DNA of 64,000 nt from DASUNP01 sp035249305. GTDB taxonomy: Bacteria; Acidobacteriota; Blastocatellia; UBA7656. Numbering within the stretch: position 1 is the first letter of the stretch; the number at the start of each line of letters is the position of its first letter. A program made the translations under genes and the position numbers. Location of the stretch: assembly GCA_035249305.1 (NCBI GenBank), contig DATFGQ010000056.1:1-64000 (forward strand), in the 5' to 3' direction. Positions 53,578 through 62,061 of this stretch are shown in pieces. The notes beneath the pieces are model-generated. The model was given only the letters and a program-made list of their open reading frames with translations. It had not been told where the DNA came from and ran no database searches.

Positions 53578-54219
53578 TTGGCACAGGCGGAATCAAATAT
53601 TCGGATGGGCAAGAACGGATTTAACGCCAACCTCAGCGATGTTCGAAAGGGCATTTGCGTTCACCCTGTTGGGAAAGAAGAAGCGGCTCAATTAGAAGCC
53701 ATCACATTGGACAAGCCTAAGGGGTCCGACCTCGGCAGCGTCCTCCCCTTCCTCGAAGAACGAATAGCCTTCCGAATGCCGAGCGACGTTAAATACCTCG
53801 ACGGTGTTTTAGATTACCTGAGCGAGCGAATGGTGAAGATGGGCATCTGCGGCGCGGAGGACTCCGAGGTGCTGATCGCGCTCGACGAGGCGATAGTCAA
53901 CGCCATCAAGCACGGGAACAAATGTGACCCCCGCAAGGCCGTCCAGATAGTCGCGGAATTGAGCGCCTGGGGCGCGCGCTTCACGATCAAAGACCAGGGT
54001 CACGGGTTCGCAAGGGATCAGGTGCCCGACCCGACAGACCCTTCGCGGCTCCTTGAGCCGAGCGGCCGCGGCCTCTTACTGATCAATCACATTATGGATG
54101 AGGTCTGCTACAACAAATGTGGGAACCAGATTCAGATGTTCAAGCGGTCAAACAGCGCCCCCGAAACTCCCCCCGCGCCCGTCAAGAAGCTTAGAACTGT
54201 CCCGAAGAAGCAGAAGTAG
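53578..54219 (+). CDS. RsbW-like histidine-kinase-type ATPase (anti-sigma/serine kinase)
   Basis: The 213-residue protein has a HATPase_c domain with an N-box (ALDEAIVNAIKHGN), G1 (KDQGHGF) and G2 (GRGLLLINHIMDEV), as in RsbW/SpoIIAB. Such kinases bind a sigma factor or phosphorylate an anti-anti-sigma factor. An N-terminal extension of about 60 residues and a basic, Pro-rich C-terminus are extra. The start is a TTG at 53578, preceded by GAGG at 8 bases; an ATG at 53605 is an alternative. No anti-anti-sigma gene is adjacent. Confidence 0.8.
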   Translation: MAQAESNIRMGKNGFNANLSDVRKGICVHPVGKEEAAQLEAITLDKPKGSDLGSVLPFLEERIAFRMPSDVKYLDGVLDYLSERMVKMGICGAEDSEVLIALDEAIVNAIKHGNKCDPRKAVQIVAELSAWGARFTIKDQGHGFARDQVPDPTDPSRLLEPSGRGLLLINHIMDEVCYNKCGNQIQMFKRSNSAPETPPAPVKKLRTVPKKQK

Positions 54220-54239
54220 CACCGGCCCTTTTCATCCCG

Positions 54240-54779
54240 TCATTCATTTCTAGTGAGCGCTTCACCTTCGCCCGCGCCGCCGCGCGCAGCGCGAGCCGAC
54301 ATAGAATTCGTGTCCTTCACCAGATCGCCCGTGTCGGAAACTACTGATTGCGGCCTGAGCAGAGTCAACAGGGTCGAAGCGCGCACGCGCTCGGATATGG
54401 CGTCCTTCATTAAACGTCGCGCGCACATCTCGTCGTAGCCATGCTTTATGAGCATAGACCGCAGGCGGTGCTGGTCTTCTCGCGGCCATTTCGTCAGCGC
54501 GTCAATGAGAGCGACCTCTATGAAAGCTCTCTCTTCTTGCGAAAGCCTCCTGATGAACGATTCGCTCAGCTCGCCCCCGTTTCGGAAACGGTCTATCTCT
54601 TCGAGGACCCAGGCCGTGCCCGCCTGCTTTACAACTTCCACCGAGGTGAGAGAGAGGGTCGTCTTGCCTGCCTTAGCCTTTGCTCGCTTTTTGTAAGTTC
54701 GGTAAGAGAGGGCGATCAGACCCAGCGCCAAAGCGCCGCACATAAACCAGAGGTAAAACTCAGAGCCAGGAAGTTCCAT
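54240..54779 (-). CDS. single-helix membrane protein of unknown function
   Basis: I do not recognise a family. The 179-residue product has one membrane helix at about residues 7-26 (EFYLWFMCGALALGLIALSY) and then a basic stretch. A largely helical cytoplasmic domain follows (ERAFIEVALIDALTKW, HRLRSMLIKHGYDE). The C-terminal tail is Gly/Ala-rich. It runs opposite to the RsbW-like gene with 20 bases between their stops. Confidence 0.6.
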   Translation of the reverse strand: MELPGSEFYLWFMCGALALGLIALSYRTYKKRAKAKAGKTTLSLTSVEVVKQAGTAWVLEEIDRFRNGGELSESFIRRLSQEERAFIEVALIDALTKWPREDQHRLRSMLIKHGYDEMCARRLMKDAISERVRASTLLTLLRPQSVVSDTGDLVKDTNSMSARAARGGAGEGEALTRNE

Positions 54780-55019
54780 CGGTAGCCATACCCTGTTTTG
54801 GTAAGCGCCAATACAGTTAACGCGAGTTGGTGAGCAAGGCTTGTTCCCGACCGCTCTTGATTTGAGGAAGTGAGGCGGGTCACCACATAGCCGCGGGCCG
54901 CGTGAATTCGTTTTGATAGGGATGAAGCGGGATGCGTTACTGAAAGCATCGGTATGTGTAAAACCGGACCTTCTCAGGGAGAATAAAAGGATTCACCGCA
55001 GAGACGCAGAGAAGAAAAA

Positions 55020-55219
55020 GCCTCGAAGAGGCGTGATTCAATAGCCAGGGGCAACGCCCCTGGAACCGGACCGTTATTAGTGAGAAGCCCTGAAAGGGCG
55101 ATATAAGTATCGCGCCCTTTCAGGGCTTTTCGTTGTGTGACACATGACCCGGCGCGTTGCGCCGGGCTATCGAATTACGCCTCTTCGAGGCTTTGTATTG
55201 AATCATGCCCTTTCAGGGC
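55020..55219. repeat. five-hairpin repeat cassette, orientation B
   Basis: In order: GCCTCGAAGAGGC (55020-55032); CCAGGGGCAACGCCCCTGG (55045-55063); AAGCCCTGAAAGGGCG (55085-55100) with its complement (55113-55128); CCCGGCGCGTTGCGCCGGG (55148-55166); GCCTCTTCGAGGC (55179-55191); an extra GCCCTTTCAGGGC (55207-55219). This is the reverse order of the copy at 38704-38875. The rest of the 454-base gap (54780-55019) holds a short GCAGAGACGCAGAG motif just before the cassette and nothing else I can identify. Confidence 0.88.
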
Positions 55220-55233
55220 TCTTACTCATTGCG

Positions 55234-56553
55234 CTACGGCCGCGATTTATACTTCTCGTAGAGCTCTGTGTGGCGGCTCGTGAGTGGTATCTGGCGGCCG
55301 TTGATGAACAGGTGCACCACCTGTGTGCGTACCTCAAGCGGGTCGCCCGTGGTCACGATTATGTTGGCGATCTTACCCTGCTCTATCGAGCCTATTCGGT
55401 CCGCGACGCCGAATATCTCCGCGGGGTTGATCGTCACAGCCTTGAGCGCCTCTTCCTTCGGCAAGCCATACGCCGCCGCCATCCCCGCGTGATAAGGCAG
55501 GTCGCGGACGTGCGCTGAATCCAAAGTCTGAAAAGCTATCTTGACTCCGGCCTTGTGCAGAATTCCCGCGTTGGCGAAAGCAGCGTCATAAGGATCGTCT
55601 TCCCTGACTGGCATCCGCAAGACTGGCCCGACGATGACGGGAATACTCTTGGCGCGAAGCTGTTCCGCCAGCTTGTATGCCTCGGTCCCGCCCGACAGTA
55701 TCATCTTAATCTTCATCTCGTCGGCGAAGGCGATCGCATTCTTTATGTCGCGCTCGGTCTGAGCGCTTATCACTACGGGCATCTGGCCGCGCACGACCGG
55801 TATCAACGCTTCGAGCTTGAGGTCCGTCTCCAGGCGAGGCAGGCTCGTGTCCCTCGCGCGAGCATCTTTCGCATCGGCGTATGCCTTAGCGTTGCGCAAG
55901 ACCTTCCTGACGCTTTCGACCTGTCGCTCCTGCTCGCGCCTCAGCTCGGTGATAGAGCGCTGCTGTTGCGCGAACGCGAATTCGAAACCGCCGCCCTGCC
56001 CGCCCGGCCAGCTCATGTGCATGGCGACGGGCGATTTCAGAACCATGTCTTTCGGCACCCAGCCGTCCAGGTTTATCAGCGCGCTCTGGCCCGCAATCCC
56101 GCCGCCGCGCGGCTCGGTCAAGACCGTGGTGATGCCGTTCACGCGCGTTACGGGTATGTGTGAGCTGTCTGGCAATATCGCCACATCGACCCTGATGTTG
56201 GCGTTGTTGTCGCCTATCTCAGACGTGTCGACGGTGCCCGAGACAGAGCTGATCTCCGTCAACCCAAGCACGGTGCCCGAGTCTATCATTCCTGGGTAGA
56301 CCGACAGGTTCGTCCCGTCTATGGTCTTTGCGCCCGACGGCACAGAGACGTTCGCGCCAACGGCCATGATCTTCCCGCCCGCGATCACGACGGTGCCATT
56401 CTCTATGACGGGGCCGGTCACGGTCACTATGCGCGCGTTGCGGATCGCGTAGGTCTCCGAGCTGTTCTGTGCAGACGAGCCGCCGGTAGCCGCCCAGAGC
56501 GCGGCCGCGAAGACGAGGGCTGTGGCGATAAATGGCTTCTTGATTCTATTCAT
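55234..56553 (-). CDS. secreted amidohydrolase-like protein lacking the HxH metal site (1)
   Basis: This is an amidohydrolase-superfamily TIM-barrel protein of 439 residues with an N-terminal signal peptide (hydrophobic core FIATALVFAAALWAA). The start of the barrel, where active members have HxH after the PG motif, reads VYPGMIDSGTVLG, so the first two metal ligands are missing. The C-terminal part has the family's AVTINPAEIFGVADRIGSI and GKIANIIVTTGDP. It may be a non-catalytic partner or use another metal plan. It is the third gene of the trio, 16 bases after the next one. Confidence 0.85.
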   Translation of the reverse strand: MNRIKKPFIATALVFAAALWAATGGSSAQNSSETYAIRNARIVTVTGPVIENGTVVIAGGKIMAVGANVSVPSGAKTIDGTNLSVYPGMIDSGTVLGLTEISSVSGTVDTSEIGDNNANIRVDVAILPDSSHIPVTRVNGITTVLTEPRGGGIAGQSALINLDGWVPKDMVLKSPVAMHMSWPGGQGGGFEFAFAQQQRSITELRREQERQVESVRKVLRNAKAYADAKDARARDTSLPRLETDLKLEALIPVVRGQMPVVISAQTERDIKNAIAFADEMKIKMILSGGTEAYKLAEQLRAKSIPVIVGPVLRMPVREDDPYDAAFANAGILHKAGVKIAFQTLDSAHVRDLPYHAGMAAAYGLPKEEALKAVTINPAEIFGVADRIGSIEQGKIANIIVTTGDPLEVRTQVVHLFINGRQIPLTSRHTELYEKYKSRP

Positions 56554-56569
56554 CTTTCGACCTCCCTTC

Positions 56570-58006
56570 CTATCGCGGCTCCTGGTTTGTGTCGTTAGGG
56601 CGAGGCTGCGGCTGCGGCTCGTCGGGGCGCTCCTGGCTGCGCTGCCCAGGGCCGCGGCGCTGTTCGCGGTCGCGCTTCTTCAGCTCCTCTTTCTTCCGCC
56701 TGTTCTCCTCGCGCATCTTCAGATCTTCCTGCCTGTCGAAGTAGATCTCGCCTTCGATCATAGTCGTCTCGACCATCGTGTAGACAGAGAACGGGTGGTG
56801 GCTGAATATCACCAGGTCCGCGTCCTTGCCCACGTCGATCGAGCCCGTCCGCTTGTCTATGCCGAGCTGCATCGCCGGGTTCAGTGTGATGGTCCTCAGC
56901 GCCTCTTCTTCGCTCATGCCGCCGTACTTGATCGCTTTCGCGGCGTCGAGGTAGAGGCGGCGCGCTCGCTCGTCGGAATCGGAATTGATCGAGACGTTCA
57001 CGCCGCGCGCGGCCATCAGCGCCGCGTTATACGGTATGGCGTCGAAGGCCTCCATCTTGTATGACCAGAAGTCCGCGAAGGTGGAACCGGCCGCCTTGTG
57101 AGCCGCGATCTCTTTGGCGACCTTGTAGCCTTCAAGCACGTGCTGGAGCGTCTTCACTTTGAACCCGAGCTCGTCGCCGAGGTTCAGCAGCATCGCTATC
57201 TCGTCGGCGCGGTAGCAGTGGGCGTGTATGAACCGCTTGCCTTCTAGGATCTCTACAAGCGCGTCGAGCATCAGGTCGCGGCGCGGCGCGATGGCGTTGC
57301 GGTCCTTCGCTTTCTTCGCTTCGTAATCCTGCCACTCGCGCTGGTACTCTTTGGCGCGCACGAAAGCCTCGCGGATAGTCTCTTCGACGCCCATGCGGGT
57401 CGCGGGGTAGCGCCGCTGCTGGCCCGGCTGCGGCTGGAAATTCGACCGCTTCGGGTTCTCGCCGAGCGCGAATTTTATGCCCGGCGGCGCGTCGGCGATG
57501 ATCCACTCGTCTACGGGCTTGCCCTTCTTTAGCTTGAAGACGGCGTTCTGGCCCCCGATCGCGTTGGCGGACCCGTGCAGCACGTTGACGGTCGTCAGTC
57601 CGCCTGCGAGCTGGCGGTAGATGTCTACGTCGTATGGGTTGATCACGTCCTGTATGCGCACCATCGCCGTCACGGACATAGTTCCTTCGTTCACGTTGCC
57701 GTCGACGCCCGTGTGCGAGTGGCAATCGATTATGCCCGGCGTGACGTATTTGCCGGTCGCGTCGATTATGCGAGCGTTAGCGTCGCGCGCCCTGACGTTG
57801 GGACCGATCTCGGCGATCTTGCCGTCGCGAACAAGGATCGAACCTGTGATAGTCCCGCGCGAAGCCGTCATTATCGTTGCGTTCTGGATCAGCGTCTCGC
57901 GCGGCGCACCGGGTTGCGGGTTGCGGTTCTGGCGAGTCTGAGCCGCGGCGCAGACTACCATCGCCAGAATCATTAATTGAGAAACGATCGCGTTAATCTT
58001 TTTCAT
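56570..58006 (-). CDS. secreted metal-dependent amidohydrolase (canonical, 2)
   Basis: This amidohydrolase of about 478 residues keeps its metal site: HSHTG (HxH) after VTPGIIDC, then FIHAHCYRADE, TLQHVLEGYK, and Asp in NSDSDERAR. A signal peptide is visible (MKKINAIVSQLMILAMVVC). The start at 58006 follows a GAGGG ribosome site; a longer reading from 58027 overlaps the upstream stop (ATGA). The C-terminus is a very charged, Arg/Lys/Glu/Pro-rich tail of about 60 residues. The exact substrate is unknown, probably a peptide or ring amide. Confidence 0.85.
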   Translation of the reverse strand: MKKINAIVSQLMILAMVVCAAAQTRQNRNPQPGAPRETLIQNATIMTASRGTITGSILVRDGKIAEIGPNVRARDANARIIDATGKYVTPGIIDCHSHTGVDGNVNEGTMSVTAMVRIQDVINPYDVDIYRQLAGGLTTVNVLHGSANAIGGQNAVFKLKKGKPVDEWIIADAPPGIKFALGENPKRSNFQPQPGQQRRYPATRMGVEETIREAFVRAKEYQREWQDYEAKKAKDRNAIAPRRDLMLDALVEILEGKRFIHAHCYRADEIAMLLNLGDELGFKVKTLQHVLEGYKVAKEIAAHKAAGSTFADFWSYKMEAFDAIPYNAALMAARGVNVSINSDSDERARRLYLDAAKAIKYGGMSEEEALRTITLNPAMQLGIDKRTGSIDVGKDADLVIFSHHPFSVYTMVETTMIEGEIYFDRQEDLKMREENRRKKEELKKRDREQRRGPGQRSQERPDEPQPQPRPNDTNQEPR

Positions 58007-58023
58007 AATACCCTCACATAAGC

Positions 58024-59760
58024 TCATCTTGGCCTTGTGCCGGTGAATTCAAATGACCCGAGCGCGGCGAGCGAGATGATGCCGCGTATGGTGTCGCCTT
58101 CGATGGTCGCCGTCACCGTCGCTTCCATCGTGTCGGTCCCTATTTGCAGGCTCGTCGTGAAACGGAGTTGATTGCCCGTCACCGCCGCGTTCTGCACGGG
58201 CGTCGCGCCCGCCGGTCCCGTGAGCGTGCCGGTCAATCGCTCGCCTTCCCTGCGCAGGCTCAGCCGTGAGTTCACATCGCCCTGCGGCGTGCGGACGACA
58301 AGCTCCCACTCGCCCGACGCGTCGACGGCGCCGCCGGGCCTCGCGCCGATTGCGCCCCCAGGGCCGCCGGGCCTGCCCGCGGGCGTCTCGGGCCTCTTCA
58401 ACTCTATCTCCGCGCCGTCGATGAAGACGTGGCGGACGCGCGTCTCTTTCGCGAGCAAATCCCCGCTAGTGACGACGAGGTTTGCGATCTTGCCTACCTC
58501 GATGCTGCCTAGCTGGTCGGCCACGCCGAAGATCTCCGCGGGGTTCATGGTCAAAGCCCGCAGCGCGTCATTTTTCGAGAGCCCGTTCTCAACCGCCCTC
58601 TGAATGTTGGCGATAAAATCCTGCGGTCGGAGCGTCCCCGACGTGAAAGCGAACTTCACGCCCGCCTGCGCAAGCCGCGCCGCGCCCCTCGGCGTTTCGG
58701 CGCGGTCTTCGAGCGCGCGCAAAGACTCGTCTTCGTCTTCGGGAAGCTCGGCGGGCCGGCGCGGATAATCTACAGAGAGGATGACCGGGACGTTCTTGGC
58801 TTTGATTAGATCGGCCACCCTGTAGCCGTAGAGCGCGCCCGCAAGAATCGGCTTCAGCTTAAACTCGTCGGCGATCCTCAGCGCGCGCCTCACGTCGTTA
58901 TCCGTAGTCACGACGAACAGCACAGGCATATCGCCCTTGAGCGCGGGCTGTAGCGCGGCGAGCTTCTTATCGTACTCAGGCCGATTCACGCCGCGCTTGT
59001 TGCGGTTGTAGCGGTCTAACTCGTCGCGGTAGCGCTCCGCGTCATAAAACGACTGGCGGATGAAAGCCACCGTGCCCATCAGCGAGTTCGGGAAGACGCC
59101 GAAAAAGCCCGCGCTCGTCGTGAACTGCACGGTTAGCGCTACGGGCGAGCGCAGCACCAGCTTTGAAGACTCGTCGCCCGCCAGGTTGATGACCGCGCTC
59201 TGGCCGGGGAATATGCCCTGGCGCGGGCTCGTGAGCGCGGCCGTGATGCCGACCGACCGCGCGTCTTCGACCGTGGTCCCGCCCGGCCTCACCTGATCGG
59301 CGGCCGATACCGAAGGGTCGCCGAGCGCCTGTTCGGGCTGCGGCTGCTGCCCCGCCGCGGCAGCGGCTTGAGCGGCCGCCGCCCCGCCACCTCCTCTTTG
59401 AGGCTGCGCTGGCGCGGCAAGGCCGAGGTTAGTGTAGCCGTCGATCAAGCCTGGATAAACGGTCATCCCCGCCCCGTTGATGACGCGAGCGTCGGCCGGA
59501 ATCTTTACGTTTTCGCCGACTTCGGTTATCAGCCCGTCGCGAAAAACGACTGTCCCTTTTGCTATCGTCTTGCCCGTCCCCGTGACGATCTGCGCGTCTT
59601 TGATCGCGTAAACGTGAGGCGCGTCGAGGTGGGCGATGGGCGGCCGCGCTAGCATCGAAAGCAATGTCCCGAGCGCCAGAGCAACCGCGAAAAGGATGCG
59701 TGACGAGAGCCGCGCGCGCTTTTGCAATGTGGAAGTGCGCAAATGTCTTACATCTGCCAT
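58024..59760 (-). CDS. secreted amidohydrolase-like protein lacking the HxH metal site (3)
   Basis: This 578-residue protein has an N-terminal hydrophobic segment (ILFAVALALGTLLSML), then an amidohydrolase barrel where the HxH is missing (YPGLIDGYTNLG). An Ala/Gln/Pro/Gly-rich insertion lies near residues 120-145. After the barrel (LTMNPAEIFGVADQLGSI, GKIANLVVTSGD), a Gly/Pro-rich linker leads to a C-terminal beta-rich domain (WELVVRTPQGDVNSRLSLRR). It is the first gene of the trio. Whether it is an inactive partner is unknown. Confidence 0.82.
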   Translation of the reverse strand: MADVRHLRTSTLQKRARLSSRILFAVALALGTLLSMLARPPIAHLDAPHVYAIKDAQIVTGTGKTIAKGTVVFRDGLITEVGENVKIPADARVINGAGMTVYPGLIDGYTNLGLAAPAQPQRGGGGAAAAQAAAAAGQQPQPEQALGDPSVSAADQVRPGGTTVEDARSVGITAALTSPRQGIFPGQSAVINLAGDESSKLVLRSPVALTVQFTTSAGFFGVFPNSLMGTVAFIRQSFYDAERYRDELDRYNRNKRGVNRPEYDKKLAALQPALKGDMPVLFVVTTDNDVRRALRIADEFKLKPILAGALYGYRVADLIKAKNVPVILSVDYPRRPAELPEDEDESLRALEDRAETPRGAARLAQAGVKFAFTSGTLRPQDFIANIQRAVENGLSKNDALRALTMNPAEIFGVADQLGSIEVGKIANLVVTSGDLLAKETRVRHVFIDGAEIELKRPETPAGRPGGPGGAIGARPGGAVDASGEWELVVRTPQGDVNSRLSLRREGERLTGTLTGPAGATPVQNAAVTGNQLRFTTSLQIGTDTMEATVTATIEGDTIRGIISLAALGSFEFTGTRPR

Positions 59761-59954
59761 CCTGATGGCCTCCTCTTAACTTACTGGCGATTGATTTAAG
59801 GAAAGAAGCTTAGTAACACCGCCGGTCGCGCTGACTCACCGGCGTCCACTGTCGCGCTCGTTAATCTATTACAAAGCAACTGAGACTTCAAGCTGCCTGA
59901 CGGTCGCTTGAAACGGCGGGCGGTTTATCAATCTTACCGCGGAAGAAATAAAAA

Positions 59955-59983
59955 TTGGCAACCGCGCGGCTATTGCGTATAAT
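59955..59983 (+). promoter_or_regulatory. sigma-70-type promoter of the DUF3857 genes
   Basis: TTGGCA at 59955-59960 and TATAAT at 59978-59983 are separated by 17 bases, a near-consensus promoter that would start transcription about 95 bases before the ATG at 60084. The 311-base gap between the divergent amidohydrolase and DUF3857 units holds this promoter, and otherwise nothing I can identify. Confidence 0.7.
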
Positions 59984-60083
59984 TTAGGCTCTTCGCAGTT
60001 CCCTTGGGTAGCTCAGCACATTTCAGCTCAAGATCGAACCCGGTTGTTTTTGCTCGTGATAAAGACTAGGAGTGAACCCTGTT

Positions 60084-62051
60084 ATGACAATGCGCAGATC
60101 GATTTCCGCTCTCCTGTTAGCCCTCCCTTTTCTGTTCGCCTCACAGACCGCGCGGGCGGGCGATGACGACTGGAAGCCTATCGATCCTGAGCACCTCGCG
60201 ATGAAAACGCCTGTCGTCGAGCGCGACGCCGACGCCGAGGCGATCTTCTGGGAGGTGCGAGTCAGGGATGAAAGAGAGTTTCATCATTACCTCCGCATAA
60301 AGGTCTTCACAGAGCGTGGGAAGGAGACGCAAAGCAAGATAGATATTCCCTTCTACGGCGAAGACAAGGTGACAGACATCGCGGGACGCACGATCAAACC
60401 CGACGGCACGATAATCGAGCTGAATAAGGATGCGATCTTCGAGCGCACAGTGGTGAAGGCGAGCGGATTGAAGGTCAAGGCCAAGACTTTCGCGATGCCC
60501 GGCGTCGAGCCCGGAGTAATCATCGAATATCGCTGGCGACAGGTGATCAACGAATTCTGGTCAAACTACACGCACCTTCACTTCCAGCGAGACATACCCG
60601 TGCAGATGGTCAAGTATTACATCAGGCCGCGGGCAGGCGCAGGCTACCTGCGCTGGCGGACTTTTAAGGGCGAAGCCCCGCCTTTCGTTAAAGAGAAAGA
60701 CGGGTTCTACAGCGCGATGATGACCAACATGCCGGCTTTCCGCGAGGAGCCCCGCATGCCGCCCGAGCTGGAATCGCGGACCTGGATGCTGCTCTACTAT
60801 TCGACGAACGAGCCCCCGGATAAGTTTTGGCTGAGGTTCGCCCAGAGAATCTACGAATGGAGCAAAGAGGAGATGAAGGTGAGTGACGAGGTGAGGGCTG
60901 CCGCAGCCTCGATCATCGGAGACGCTTCCACGCCTGAGCAGAAGCTCGAAAGACTCTTCCAACATTGTCGCGTGAAGATCAAGAACGTTCATGACGACGC
61001 TTCAGGGCTTTCGGTTGAAGAGCGGAATAGGGTCAAAGAGAATAAGTCGCCCTCCGATACGTTGAAGCGCGGGGTAGGCACGTCATCAGACATTGCCATG
61101 CTCTTTGCGTCCCTTGCCAACGCCGCAGGTTTTGAAGCGCGAGTCGCAATGCTCGCAGACCGCAGCGCTATATTCTTCGACCCCTCGTTCGCGAACTCTT
61201 ATTTCATGCGGACGTTCGCCATCAGCGTGCGCGTCGGCAACGAGTGGCGGTTCTATGACCCGGCGAGCCGCTACGTCCCGTTCGGGATGCTCAGGTGGCA
61301 GAAAGAGGGACAGCAAGCGCTTATCTCAGACCCGAAGGACCCTGTCTTCGCGCAGACTCCGCTTTCGCCACCCAACAAGTCCGTAATGAAGCGCATGGCC
61401 ACGTTGCGTCTCGGCGAAGACGGCACGCTCGAAGGTGACGTGCGCATAGAGTACACGGGCCACTTCGGGGCCGAGCAGAAAGAGTTCAACGACGAGGACT
61501 CTGCCGAAGTCCGCGAGCAAACCTTGCGCGACCTGGTAAAAGAGCGTCTGAGCACGGCGGAGATTTCGAACATCAGGGTCGAGAACGTCGAAGACCCGCT
61601 CAAGATTTTCGTCCACGCGTTCCACGTCAAGGTGCCGGGCTACGCGCAAAGGACAGGCAAGCGCCTCTTTTTACAGCCCGGCTTCTTCCACAAAGGGATC
61701 GGGCCGCTCTTTCCGACCAGCGAGCGAAGGCACCCGATATACTTCCACTTCCCCTGGATGGAGGAAGACCGCGTCACCATAGAGCTGCCGCAAGGCTACG
61801 CTTTAGACAGCGCAGACTCGCCCGGCTCATTCGCGGCCGAGAGCATCAGCAAGTATGATGTCCGCATAGGCGTCACAAAGGATGGCCGAATCCTTGAATA
61901 CCGTCGCAGCTTCTTTTTCGGCGGCGCGAGCTCTGTGCTCTTTCCGACCAAAAATTACTCTGTGCTAAAGAGCCTTTTCGATGAGGTTCACCATCGAGAC
62001 AATCACACGATCACGCTCAAGCAGTCGGCCGCGGCGGCTCCGCAGGATTGA
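60084..62051 (+). CDS. secreted DUF3857/transglutaminase-like protein with Cys to Ser change
   Basis: After a signal peptide (SISALLLALPFLFASQTARA), the N-terminal half is DUF3857 (RDEREFHHYLRIKVFTERG, PGVIIEYRWRQVINEFW). The transglutaminase-like core follows, where the usual YGDCKDKA is replaced by GVGTSSDIAMLFASL, so the catalytic Cys is a Ser. Catalysis is therefore doubtful. The start at 60084 follows AGGAG at 11 bases; a GTG at 60072 is also open. It is about 655 residues and is followed after 10 bases by a second protein with an intact Cys. Confidence 0.8.
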   Translation: MTMRRSISALLLALPFLFASQTARAGDDDWKPIDPEHLAMKTPVVERDADAEAIFWEVRVRDEREFHHYLRIKVFTERGKETQSKIDIPFYGEDKVTDIAGRTIKPDGTIIELNKDAIFERTVVKASGLKVKAKTFAMPGVEPGVIIEYRWRQVINEFWSNYTHLHFQRDIPVQMVKYYIRPRAGAGYLRWRTFKGEAPPFVKEKDGFYSAMMTNMPAFREEPRMPPELESRTWMLLYYSTNEPPDKFWLRFAQRIYEWSKEEMKVSDEVRAAAASIIGDASTPEQKLERLFQHCRVKIKNVHDDASGLSVEERNRVKENKSPSDTLKRGVGTSSDIAMLFASLANAAGFEARVAMLADRSAIFFDPSFANSYFMRTFAISVRVGNEWRFYDPASRYVPFGMLRWQKEGQQALISDPKDPVFAQTPLSPPNKSVMKRMATLRLGEDGTLEGDVRIEYTGHFGAEQKEFNDEDSAEVREQTLRDLVKERLSTAEISNIRVENVEDPLKIFVHAFHVKVPGYAQRTGKRLFLQPGFFHKGIGPLFPTSERRHPIYFHFPWMEEDRVTIELPQGYALDSADSPGSFAAESISKYDVRIGVTKDGRILEYRRSFFFGGASSVLFPTKNYSVLKSLFDEVHHRDNHTITLKQSAAAAPQD

Positions 62052-62061
62052 GGATAAAGAT

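Noticed and set aside
54780..55019. A possible small RNA or gene in the gap after the membrane protein gene.
   Set aside because: No open frame, no clear promoter and terminator pair, and no known RNA pattern was visible.
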